Made by a program: the position numbers and the translations under genes. The notes beneath the pieces are model-generated. The model was not told the DNA's origin. It did not search any database and worked only from the letters and a program-made list of their open reading frames with translations. From contig JALWWR010000038.1 of assembly GCA_026993045.1 (NCBI GenBank), forward strand, positions 331 through 7,633: 7,303 nucleotides of DNA. Direction: 5' to 3'. This stretch comes from Thermodesulfatator sp. (lineage in GTDB: Bacteria > Desulfobacterota > Thermodesulfobacteria > Thermodesulfobacteriales > Thermodesulfobacteriaceae). Of this stretch, positions 1 to 6,302 are shown piece after piece (the stretch's first letter is position 1; each line of letters opens with the position of its first letter).

Positions 1-30
1 CCTTTAGAATAAGATAGAAAGATTATCCCC

Positions 31-60
31 TTGACTTTCAAAGCTTTTTTTAGCTAGCAT
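31..60 (+). promoter_or_regulatory. Possible sigma70-type promoter upstream of the operon
   Basis: TTGACT at 31-36 matches five of six bases of a -35 box. TAGCAT at 55-60, 18 bp downstream, matches four of six bases of a -10 box. The surroundings are AT-rich, unlike the genes. Transcription would begin near 67, giving a leader of about 80 nt before the first gene. This is a consensus match by eye only. The rest of 1-148 shows no gene, no convincing hairpin and no leader peptide rich in branched-chain residues. Confidence 0.35.
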
Positions 61-148
61 TAGATTAAAGATGCCCAGAGATTCTCCTTATTGAGATATT
101 TTTCACATTCTTGACAACCCTCAAAAATCCCAATAAAAGGAGAGGCCT

Positions 149-361
149 ATGGACAAAGAACTAGTAAAACAGTATGCCGAAAAGGATCCCCAGATTAAAG
201 AGCTTTTTGAAAAACACCAGGCCCTTGAAAGGGAACTAGAGGAGCTTGTGAAGAAACCTTATTTATCCTCCCAAGAGGAATGGCGCAAAAAACAAATTCA
301 AAAGGAAAAGTTGGCTTTGAAAGACCAAATCTATGCCCTTATAAAACAGCAAGGAGGTTAA
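149..361 (+). CDS. YdcH/DUF465-family small coiled-coil protein
   Basis: The product is a 70-residue, highly charged protein predicted to be almost wholly alpha-helical and cytoplasmic, with no signal or membrane segment. Two helices (about residues 5-35 and 41-67) are separated by a short KPYLSS turn. The second half, with a [20 protein letters not shown] pattern, matches the DUF465 (YdcH) hallmark of a helix ending in LKD-I-Y-x-L. The molecular role of the family is not established. The ATG is preceded by a strong AAAGGAGAGG (136-145), and its length is normal for the family. The gene lies 4 bp upstream of ilvB, and its last codons contain the ilvB ribosome site, so the two are probably co-transcribed and translationally linked. 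I recognise the family by motif memory, not by a search; any other short coiled-coil family is the alternative. Confidence 0.85.
   Translation: MDKELVKQYAEKDPQIKELFEKHQALERELEELVKKPYLSSQEEWRKKQIQKEKLALKDQIYALIKQQGG
351..357 (+). promoter_or_regulatory. Ribosome binding site for ilvB, inside the upstream gene
   Basis: AAGGAGG lies within the last codons of the DUF465-type gene and ends 8 bp before the GTG at 366. It decides that start: the next in-frame candidate, ATG at 378, would be 20 bp away. It implies that ribosomes finishing the small gene uncover or reuse the ilvB start. Confidence 0.8.
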
Positions 362-365
362 GGCC

Positions 366-2069
366 GTGGGGAAGACCATGACCGGGGCCCAAATAATCGT
401 GGAGTCCTTAAAACGAGAAGGCGTAGAAGTGATCTTCGGTTATCCTGGGGGAGCGGTCATTGATATTTATGATGAGCTATATAAGACCCCAGAGATCAAG
501 CACGTGTTAGTCCGGCACGAGCAGGGAGCTGCCCATGCTGCGGACGGATTCGCCCGCTCCACGGGTAAGGTGGGAGTATGTTTGGTGACTTCGGGGCCCG
601 GAGCCACTAACACTGTAACTGGCATTGCCACCGCTTATATGGATTCCATTCCGGTGGTTATTTTGACTGGTCAAGTACCCACCAAGCTCATTGGAAACGA
701 CGCCTTCCAAGAAGTGGACATCACCGGTATCACCCGGCCTTGCACCAAACACAACTTTTTAGTAAAACGGACCGAAGATCTCCCCCGGATCCTTAAGGCC
801 GCTTTCCATATCGCGCGCACTGGGCGCCCCGGTCCGGTCTTGGTAGACCTTCCCAAAGATGTGCAGCAGGGCAAAGCTGAGTTTCATTGGCCGGAAGAGA
901 TTCGGCTGCGGAGTTACAACCCGGTCTATGATCCCCATCCCCGTCAAGTAGAGCGGGCCTACCGGTTGCTAGAGAGCGCCACCCGGCCCGTAATTTTAGT
1001 AGGAGGCGGGGTGATCTCTTCTGGGGCCCATGAAGAGGTGCGGGAGTTGGCGGAAGGGCTCCATCTCCCGGTGACCAGGACCCTGATGGGGCTCGGAGGT
1101 TTCCCTGGCACCCATCCCCAGTCGCTGGGGATGCTCGGAATGCACGGCACCTATTACGCCAATATGGCCGTAGCCAACAGCGATCTTATCCTAGCCGTGG
1201 GAGCCCGCTTCGACGATCGGGTGACCGGTAAAGTGGACGCCTTCGCCCCTATGGCCAAGATTATTCATATTGATATCGACCCCACCTCTATCCAGAAAAA
1301 CGTCCGGGTGGACGTGCCCATCGTAGGGGACTGTAAACGGGCCCTTGAAAAGCTCCTTCAAATCGTCACCGAGGTGGCCCGACCTGAAAAGATCTGGAAG
1401 GAACAGTTCAAGGAGTGGTGGGAGCAAATCGAAATTTGGAAAAAACGCTATCCCCTTTCTTATAAACAAGAAGGGGAGACCATCAAACCCCAATACGTTA
1501 TTGAAAAGCTCTACGAGCTCACCAAGGGGAAGGCCATTATCTCCACCGAAGTAGGCCAGAATCAAATGTGGACGGCGCAATATTACAAATTCGACCAGCC
1601 TCGCACCCTGATCACTTCCGGAGGGCTGGGCACCATGGGTTTTGGGTTTCCCGCGGCCATCGGGGCCCAAATGGGAAATCCGGACAAGTTGGTAATCGAT
1701 GTGGCTGGCGATGGCTCTATCCAGATGAATATCCAGGAAATGGCCACCGCCATGGATCAAGGACTGCCTATTAAAATCATTATCCTCAATAATGGTTACC
1801 TGGGCATGGTCCGCCAGTGGCAGGAACTCTTTTATGAAAGACGGTATTCAGCGGTCAAATTCCAGGTCATCCCGGATTTTGTTAAACTAGCCGAGGCCTA
1901 TGGGGCCCTAGGGCTCCGGGCCACCAAAGTGGACGAAGTGGAACCGGTGCTAAAACAAGCCTTAGAAAGCAAGCGTCTTACTTTGGTAGATATCCATATC
2001 GCTCCGGAAGAAGGGGTCTTCCCGATGGTTCCTGCGGGAAGGGCTACTACGGAAATGATCTTGGTTTAG
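366..2069 (+). CDS. ilvB: Acetolactate (acetohydroxyacid) synthase, large catalytic subunit
   Basis: This is the catalytic subunit of AHAS (EC 2.2.1.6), using ThDP, Mg2+ and FAD. It condenses two pyruvates to 2-acetolactate, or pyruvate with 2-oxobutyrate to 2-aceto-2-hydroxybutyrate, the first common step of Val/Leu/Ile synthesis in the cytoplasm. At 567 residues it has normal length and all three domains. The N-terminal ThDP (PYR) domain (about 5-170) has GYPGGA (25-30) and the catalytic Glu52 in [12 protein letters not shown]. The central FAD domain (about 195-335) has RFDDRVTG (281-288). The C-terminal PP domain (about 370-550) has the GDGS...NN metal/ThDP motif (Asp449, Asn475-Asn476) and the MVRQWQ loop with Trp485, the position of the classical AHAS herbicide-site tryptophan. 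The GTG start is fixed by AAGGAGG at 351-357. The conserved [11 protein letters not shown] tail and the adjacent ilvN argue for an anabolic, feedback-regulated AHAS and not a catabolic AlsS, oxalyl-CoA decarboxylase or glyoxylate carboligase. Confidence 0.97.
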   Translation: MGKTMTGAQIIVESLKREGVEVIFGYPGGAVIDIYDELYKTPEIKHVLVRHEQGAAHAADGFARSTGKVGVCLVTSGPGATNTVTGIATAYMDSIPVVILTGQVPTKLIGNDAFQEVDITGITRPCTKHNFLVKRTEDLPRILKAAFHIARTGRPGPVLVDLPKDVQQGKAEFHWPEEIRLRSYNPVYDPHPRQVERAYRLLESATRPVILVGGGVISSGAHEEVRELAEGLHLPVTRTLMGLGGFPGTHPQSLGMLGMHGTYYANMAVANSDLILAVGARFDDRVTGKVDAFAPMAKIIHIDIDPTSIQKNVRVDVPIVGDCKRALEKLLQIVTEVARPEKIWKEQFKEWWEQIEIWKKRYPLSYKQEGETIKPQYVIEKLYELTKGKAIISTEVGQNQMWTAQYYKFDQPRTLITSGGLGTMGFGFPAAIGAQMGNPDKLVIDVAGDGSIQMNIQEMATAMDQGLPIKIIILNNGYLGMVRQWQELFYERRYSAVKFQVIPDFVKLAEAYGALGLRATKVDEVEPVLKQALESKRLTLVDIHIAPEEGVFPMVPAGRATTEMILV

Positions 2070-2074
2070 GAGGG
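2068..2074 (+). promoter_or_regulatory. Orphan Shine-Dalgarno overlapping the ilvB stop codon
   Basis: AGGAGGG overlaps the ilvB TAG. Two upstream-gene ends in this window carry a similar motif serving the next gene (351-357 for ilvB; 2674-2679 for transketolase). Here no ATG, GTG or TTG follows within 20 bp, and ilvN starts 103 bp further on with its own GGGAGG. The motif therefore looks left over from an arrangement in which ilvN began immediately after ilvB. Confidence 0.5.
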
Positions 2075-2084
2075 AAAAGAAGAC

Positions 2085-2149
2085 CTAACCTTATAGGTTT
2101 GGGGGCCTTTTAAAAGTATAGGGGGCACTGTCCCCCCCAGATAAGTTAG
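2085..2149. repeat. Imperfect palindromic element in the ilvB-ilvN gap
   Basis: CTAACCTTAT (2085-2094) is complementary to ATAAGTTAG (2141-2149) with one bulged C. Further in, TGGGGG (2100-2105) can pair with CCCCCA (2134-2139). The inner part holds a perfect 10-bp palindrome, CTTTTAAAAG (2107-2116), and a second G-run (GGGGG, 2121-2125) that can alternatively pair with the same C-run (2132-2138) across CACTGT. A small AACCT/AGGTT hairpin (2087-2099) competes with the outer stem. No open reading frame of useful length lies here. It may be a small palindromic (REP- or MITE-like) insertion, or a structured intercistronic RNA controlling the IlvB:IlvN ratio. It lacks a T-tract, so it is not an ordinary terminator. 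Confidence 0.55.
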
Positions 2150-2166
2150 TTTCGCAAAGCTCTCTT

Positions 2167-2172
2167 GGGAGG
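2167..2172 (+). promoter_or_regulatory. Ribosome binding site for ilvN
   Basis: GGGAGG ends 5 bp before the ilvN ATG at 2178. It lies outside the palindromic element, so ilvN can be translated independently of ilvB, unlike the tightly coupled genes downstream. Confidence 0.75.
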
Positions 2173-2177
2173 CTAAA

Positions 2178-2675
2178 ATGGCGGAAAGGAAACACACCCT
2201 TTCGGTTCTGGTAGAAAACACGCCAGGGGCCTTGGCTCGTATTGCAGGGCTTTTTAGTGGGCGCGGTTTTAATATCGACAGTCTCTGCGTGGCTGAGACC
2301 TTAGATCCGACCCTCTCCCATCTTACTTTGGTCACTTATGGAGATGACCAGATCATCGAACAAATCCTGAAACAGCTACGGCGGCTGGTGGATGTTTATA
2401 AAGTGGTGGATGTAACCGAAGAGGGAGAATTTGTAGAAAGGGAAATGGCCCTTATTAAAGTCCGGGCCGAAAAGGAGACCCGGGCCGAGGTCCTTCGAAT
2501 GTGCGACATCTTTCGCTGCAAGGTAGTAGATGTCAGCCCTCGTACTTATACCATTGAAGTCACCGGTCCTCAAAGCAAACTGGAGGCTGTGATCGAACTC
2601 CTTAAACCCATCGGAATAAAAGAGATCGTGCGCACCGGCGTCATCGCCATGAAACGCGAAAGGAAAAGCCCCTAG
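2178..2675 (+). CDS. ilvN: Acetolactate synthase, small regulatory subunit
   Basis: This is the regulatory subunit that binds IlvB, raises its activity and confers feedback inhibition by branched-chain amino acids, chiefly valine. The 165-residue length and architecture match the IlvH/IlvN family. An N-terminal ACT domain (about 6-78) has VENTPGALARIAGLFSGRGF followed by NIDSL, then a FVERE junction (85-89) and a C-terminal ACT-like domain (about 90-160) ending in RTGVIAM. Asn14, Gly17 and Asn32 align with the E. coli IlvH residues Asn11, Gly14 and Asn29 at the valine site, so feedback sensitivity is predicted. The ATG has GGGAGG 5 bp upstream. Unusually for this operon, it is separated from ilvB by 108 bp of structured non-coding DNA. 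Its stop overlaps the Shine-Dalgarno of the transketolase gene. In many bacteria ilvC follows ilvN; here it does not. Confidence 0.96.
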   Translation: MAERKHTLSVLVENTPGALARIAGLFSGRGFNIDSLCVAETLDPTLSHLTLVTYGDDQIIEQILKQLRRLVDVYKVVDVTEEGEFVEREMALIKVRAEKETRAEVLRMCDIFRCKVVDVSPRTYTIEVTGPQSKLEAVIELLKPIGIKEIVRTGVIAMKRERKSP

Positions 2676-2684
2676 GAGGCGGCC

Positions 2685-4631
2685 ATGCTCAAGCTGAGTC
2701 CCCAGCAGGAGGAGCTCTCCCCGGAAGAGGTCCAATGGTTCCAGCAGGCCTTTAAGCGCTGCGCCCGCCGTATCCTTTTAGCCACCACCCTGGCCGGCTC
2801 GGGCCATCCCGGAGGCTCTCTCTCCTCCCTCTCTCTCCTTTTAATGGTTTACGCCCTGGCCCGGGTCAACCCCCAAGCCCCTAGAGACCCGGACCGGGAT
2901 CGGGTAGTGGTAAGCCAAGGGCATATTAGTCCCGGAGTTTATAGCGTCCTTTGCGAATACGGGTTTTTCCCAGAAGAACCCTTTTTGCTGGAATTTCGAA
3001 GGGCCGGCTCGGCCTTTGCCGGGCACGTAGAACAGGCCGTCCCTGGGGTGGAATGGAACACCGGCAACCTGGGGCAAGGTCTTTCAGCGGCTTGCGGTTT
3101 CGCCCGGGCGGCTAAACTCAAAGGGAGACCTTACCGGGTCTTCTGTCTCATGGGAGACGGAGAGCAGCAAAAAGGCCAGGTCATCGAGGCCCGCCGCTGG
3201 GCGGTTAAGTTTGGGCTAAACAATCTCTGCGTCCTTATCGATTACAACCGGCTTCAGATCGGGGGCGATATCTACCAGGTCATGCCCCAAGATATTAAGG
3301 CCGAGATCGAGGCCACGGGCTGGAACCTTATGGAGGTAAACGGGCACGACTTTTCAGCCCTTTTCCGGGCCCTAAGGGCCTTTCTCCAGGGAGAGGTGGC
3401 CCATCCTGAAAGACCTACTGCCATCCTGGCCCATACGATCATGGGCAAAGGGGTCTCCTTTATGGAAAACGACCCCCAGTGGCACGGGATGGCCCTCCCG
3501 GTGGACCTTTGTGAAAAAGCTCTAGCAGAGCTGGGGTTTGATCCTCAAGAAATAGAAGCCTGGCGAGAAAAACGCCGGAGACATCCGGTAAGTTTTCCCC
3601 ACGCCCCCCATGAACCAGAAGAGGTGGCCATTGAACCCGGAGAAAAAGAGGAATACCCTCTAGAGGCCAAGACCGATTGTCGCTCAGCTTATGGTAAGGC
3701 CCTCTTGCGACTGGCGGAGAAAAACAATCTTCCCGGAAAGCCTCCCAAAGTTTTAGGTCTTACCTGTGACCTGGAAGGTTCGGTCAAGATGACGGCTTTC
3801 AAAAAACACTCTCCCCTGGCCTTCCATGAATCTGGGATCCAGGAGCACCATACCGCTACCGTCTCCGGAGCCCTTTCTAAGGAAGGGTTCCTGGTCTTCT
3901 TCTCTACCTTCGGGGTCTTTGGGGTGGACGAAGTCTACAACCAGCTTCGGCTCAACGTCTTAAATCGCACGGCGCTCAAAGTGGTCTGCACCCATTTGGG
4001 GACCGATGTGGGCGAAGACGGCCCCACGCACCAATGTGTGGATTATTTAGGTCTCCTCTTGAGCCTCAAGGATCTTGAGATCTATTTCCCGGCCGATCCT
4101 AATCAGACCGATCATATCATTAGGACGGTAGCCCAAAGACCGGGAAACGTCTTTGTGGGTATGGGCCGCTCCAAGGTCCCGGTGATCACTGACGAAGAGG
4201 GCCAGCCCTTCTTCGGCCCGGAATACCGCTTTGAACCAGGACGGGGGGATTGGCTGAGGACCGGAACTGCGGGGACTATTATCACCTTTGGGTCCATGGT
4301 GGCCCGCTGTCTCCAGGTCCGAGAGATCTTGAAAGAAAAGGGCTATGAAGTAGGGGTCTTAAACCTGGCTTCTATTCGGCCTTTTCCTCGGGAAGATCTG
4401 CTTAAAGCAGCCAAGCTGGGCCCCATAATGGTGGTGGAAGACCATTTAGAAGAGACCGGGCTTGGAACTCTCTGCGCCCGGGAATTAGCCTTGGCCGGGC
4501 TTTCGGTACCCTTGAAACTCAAAGGTCTCAAACATTACGCTTCTTCCGGAAAACCTGACGAGCTTCTGGCTCAAGCCGGACTAGATGTGGAGACCCTGGT
4601 TCAAGAAATGGAGGCTCTGCTTCGAGGCTAA
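2685..4631 (+). CDS. tkt: Transketolase, single-chain form resembling fused split-type subunits
   Basis: This ThDP- and Mg2+-dependent enzyme (EC 2.2.1.1) moves two-carbon ketol units between ketose and aldose phosphates in the cytoplasmic pentose phosphate pathway, supplying ribose-5-P and erythrose-4-P. The N-terminal half (about 20-300) has SGHPGGS (His41), SQGH (His80), NTGNLGQGLS (125-134), the GDGE metal motif (157-160) with Asn188, and WHGM (266-269). The C-terminal half (about 330-648) has the GIQE segment with catalytic Glu387, THLGTDVGEDGPTHQ (His437, Asp445, His449) and GMGRSKVPV (Arg495, a likely phosphate ligand). Both halves read more like the separate N- and C-subunits of two-gene transketolases than like E. 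coli TktA. They are joined by a Pro/Glu/His-rich linker (about 299-330). At 648 residues it is near the normal full length. AGGAGG overlapping the ilvN stop lies 5 bp before the ATG. A DXS identity is unlikely, given the GEDGPTHQ motif and overall layout. Confidence 0.92.
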   Translation: MLKLSPQQEELSPEEVQWFQQAFKRCARRILLATTLAGSGHPGGSLSSLSLLLMVYALARVNPQAPRDPDRDRVVVSQGHISPGVYSVLCEYGFFPEEPFLLEFRRAGSAFAGHVEQAVPGVEWNTGNLGQGLSAACGFARAAKLKGRPYRVFCLMGDGEQQKGQVIEARRWAVKFGLNNLCVLIDYNRLQIGGDIYQVMPQDIKAEIEATGWNLMEVNGHDFSALFRALRAFLQGEVAHPERPTAILAHTIMGKGVSFMENDPQWHGMALPVDLCEKALAELGFDPQEIEAWREKRRRHPVSFPHAPHEPEEVAIEPGEKEEYPLEAKTDCRSAYGKALLRLAEKNNLPGKPPKVLGLTCDLEGSVKMTAFKKHSPLAFHESGIQEHHTATVSGALSKEGFLVFFSTFGVFGVDEVYNQLRLNVLNRTALKVVCTHLGTDVGEDGPTHQCVDYLGLLLSLKDLEIYFPADPNQTDHIIRTVAQRPGNVFVGMGRSKVPVITDEEGQPFFGPEYRFEPGRGDWLRTGTAGTIITFGSMVARCLQVREILKEKGYEVGVLNLASIRPFPREDLLKAAKLGPIMVVEDHLEETGLGTLCARELALAGLSVPLKLKGLKHYASSGKPDELLAQAGLDVETLVQEMEALLRG

Positions 4632-5381
4632 GTGACGCAGGCAACCGGGATCCCAGAAGAAGACCAGAATTTACCCCTTACGGAACATCTCCTAGAGCTC
4701 CGCTCCAGACTGATTAAAAGTCTTATAGTGTGGGGGCTGGCTTCGGCCCTTTGTTACTGGCAATTGGAGCCTCTGCTTCAATTCCTTTTAAAACCCCTGC
4801 TTCCGGTCCTTCCTGAACAGGGAAAGATTATTTTCATCACTTACCAAGAGGCCTTTTTTACCTATCTTAAGATCGCTTTAATTTGTGGGGGAATCCTCGC
4901 CAGCCCCTTTATCATCTATCAGGCCTGGCGCTTTGTAGCTCCAGGACTTTACGCCCACGAAAAACGCTTCGCCCGCCCCCTGATCTTCTTTTCCTGTCTG
5001 GCCTTTTTGGGCGGCGCGGCCTTCGCTTATTTTTTGGTCTTCCCCAAGGCCTTTCGTTTTCTGGCCCATTTTGGGGGAGAGCTCCTAGTTTTTAAGCCGG
5101 TGTTTAGGGACTACGTGAGTTTCGCGGTGCGGATGCTCTTGGTCTTTGGTCTCTGCTTTGAAATCCCCGTAGCCCTAGCGGTGGGAGCCCGCCTAGGAAT
5201 AATCCGGGCCCGCACCCTTCATAAAGTAAGACCCTACGCCATCGTGGGGGCCTTCGTGGCCGCGGCTATCTTGACTCCCACCCCAGACATCGTAAACCAG
5301 CTTTTTCTGGCCATCCCCTTGGTTCTTCTTTACGAGGCTAGTATCCTCGTGGTATGGTTACTAGAGACTAAATCGCCGTAG
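4632..5381 (+). CDS. tatC: Sec-independent protein translocase subunit TatC
   Basis: TatC is the inner-membrane receptor of the twin-arginine pathway, which exports folded, often cofactor-containing proteins. The 249 residues give the usual six membrane segments, roughly 28-47, 77-98, 117-137, 161-184, 200-216 and 220-244. The cytoplasmic N-terminus has [13 protein letters not shown] (16-28), the region that recognises the signal peptide. The first cytoplasmic loop carries [17 protein letters not shown] with Glu110, and the FEIPV segment carries Glu177. LTPTPD with Q-x-x-L-A-I-P-L (214-230) is the family signature before the last helix. Translation starts at a GTG directly after the transketolase TAA, with no intergenic base. 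Only a weak GAGG (4624-4627) precedes it, which points to coupling by terminating ribosomes. The ten-residue N-terminal extension is unremarkable. Confidence 0.97.
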   Translation: MTQATGIPEEDQNLPLTEHLLELRSRLIKSLIVWGLASALCYWQLEPLLQFLLKPLLPVLPEQGKIIFITYQEAFFTYLKIALICGGILASPFIIYQAWRFVAPGLYAHEKRFARPLIFFSCLAFLGGAAFAYFLVFPKAFRFLAHFGGELLVFKPVFRDYVSFAVRMLLVFGLCFEIPVALAVGARLGIIRARTLHKVRPYAIVGAFVAAAILTPTPDIVNQLFLAIPLVLLYEASILVVWLLETKSP

Positions 5382-5391
5382 GGGGTGCTTT

Positions 5392-5589
5392 ATGTTTGGC
5401 TTGGGAACCCAGGAGCTGTTGATCATCCTCTTTTTGGCCTTTCTCCTTTTTGGAGCCAAACGCCTGCCGGAGATTGGGGCCGGATTGGGAAAGGGCATCC
5501 GCTCCTTTAAGCAGGCCTTACACGAAGCCGAAGTCAAAGAAGAAATTGAGGAACTAGAACAGAGCAAAAAGGCCCAAGCCCAGGCCTGA
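5392..5589 (+). CDS. tatA: Twin-arginine translocase subunit TatA/TatE family
   Basis: TatA is the pore-forming or membrane-thinning component that polymerises around TatC with bound substrate. The 65-residue protein has a short N-terminal membrane helix (about 5-20) with polar Gln7 where TatA proteins usually carry Gln. The invariant Phe20-Gly21 hinge and an amphipathic helix (22-44) follow, with [20 protein letters not shown], then a short acidic tail (45-65). The [11 protein letters not shown] wording fits TatA better than TatB, which usually has LGPERLP and a longer tail. It follows tatC by 10 bp with an AGGGGGT ribosome site (5380-5386). The gene order tatC-tatA is reversed relative to E. 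coli tatABC, and no tatB is present in this window. Confidence 0.93.
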   Translation: MFGLGTQELLIILFLAFLLFGAKRLPEIGAGLGKGIRSFKQALHEAEVKEEIEELEQSKKAQAQA

Positions 5590-6302
5590 TGCAGGCCTTT
5601 GTGCTCTGCGCCGGGCGAGGGGAACGCCTAAGACCCCTCACCGATCACCTCCCCAAACCTCTGATCCCGGTCTTGGGGAAACCGCTCCTGGCCATTATCT
5701 TAGACCAACTCCAAGATCAAGGCTTTAAGAGGATCGCCCTTAACACTTGGTATCTAAAAGAAAAGCTAAAGGCCTGGGTTAAGGACTACGCCCTAGCTCA
5801 CCCTGACCTCAAGCTCCAGCTCTTTGAAGAGCCCGAGCTCTTGGGCCCCTGCGGAGCCTTGCGTTACGCAGCCTCTTTTTTTAACGCCCCCACCCTGGTG
5901 ATAAACGGTGACATTCTCACCAACTTTCCCTTAAAAACCGTCTACGAGGCCCGGGCCCGGCAAGGGGTGCCTTGTCTCATGTTGGTGCGCAAAGTTCCAG
6001 GGTTAAACAAAGTTCGCGTGGAAGGGAATCGGGTGACAGGATTCGGGGAAGACTCCCCGGAAGGCTGGGCCTTTACCGGAATTCAGGTGGTGACTCCGAA
6101 ATGGGTGGCGGCCTTACCTCCGGAAAGGGATATGGTCCCGGCCTATCAGAAACTTTTGGCCCAAGGGTTTACCATCGGGGCCCTTGCAGGGGCTGGATTT
6201 TACTGGCAGGATCTAGGCACGCCGGCTTCTTACCAAAAGGCCCAAGAAGACCTACTTTCAGGACGGGCCCTGGTGCCTTTTGCCCCTCCCCATGCCTCTT
6301 GA
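5589..6302 (+). CDS. Sugar-1-phosphate nucleotidyltransferase, MurU-like
   Basis: This cytoplasmic NTP-transferase-fold enzyme would join a nucleoside triphosphate to a sugar-1-phosphate, giving an NDP-sugar and pyrophosphate. The signature loop at residues 7-24 reads CAGRGERLRPLT followed by PKP, with Lys23. NGD (106-108) supplies the catalytic metal Asp108, and YWQDLGTP (205-212) the second metal Asp208. FTGIQVVTP (162-170) resembles the segment in MurU, the MurNAc-1-phosphate uridylyltransferase of Pseudomonas cell-wall recycling. The 237-residue length is close to that family. The base-recognition loop reads ELLGPCGAL (83-91), where relatives usually have a Thr-Gly-Gly/Ala type loop. The ATG overlaps the tatA TGA by one base (TGATG), and the 3' end overlaps the AmgK-like kinase gene; that pairing is the main argument for a MurU role. 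Alternatives are glucose-, mannose- or heptose-1-phosphate transferases; the nucleotide and sugar cannot be fixed from sequence. Confidence 0.8.
   Translation: MQAFVLCAGRGERLRPLTDHLPKPLIPVLGKPLLAIILDQLQDQGFKRIALNTWYLKEKLKAWVKDYALAHPDLKLQLFEEPELLGPCGALRYAASFFNAPTLVINGDILTNFPLKTVYEARARQGVPCLMLVRKVPGLNKVRVEGNRVTGFGEDSPEGWAFTGIQVVTPKWVAALPPERDMVPAYQKLLAQGFTIGALAGAGFYWQDLGTPASYQKAQEDLLSGRALVPFAPPHAS

Noticed and set aside
41..58. AGCT-T6-AGCT and GCTAGC palindromes as a terminator of an upstream gene
   Set aside because: Stems are only 4-6 bp of weak pairing, and the T-run lies in the loop and not after the stem.
71..94. Seven-codon frame starting at ATG 71 as an attenuation leader peptide
   Set aside because: Its residues (MPRDSPY) contain no Val, Leu or Ile. 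There is no good ribosome site, and no terminator/antiterminator hairpins follow.
111..139. Perfect TTGACA with TAAAAG 17 bp downstream as the operon promoter
   Set aside because: The -10 would overlap the ribosome site of the first gene, and transcription would start almost at the ATG, removing that strong Shine-Dalgarno from the mRNA. The upstream 31-60 pair is preferred, though a leaderless start cannot be excluded.
1191..1760. A 189-codon minus-strand open frame inside ilvB
   Set aside because: It is wholly antisense to well-conserved ilvB codons and has no recognisable domain. Long antisense frames are expected opposite a gene with this codon bias.
2066..2335. Minus-strand frame across the ilvB-ilvN gap
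   Set aside because: Most of it is antisense to ilvN, and its other end is the palindromic gap. There is no motif, and the palindrome explains the sequence better than coding.
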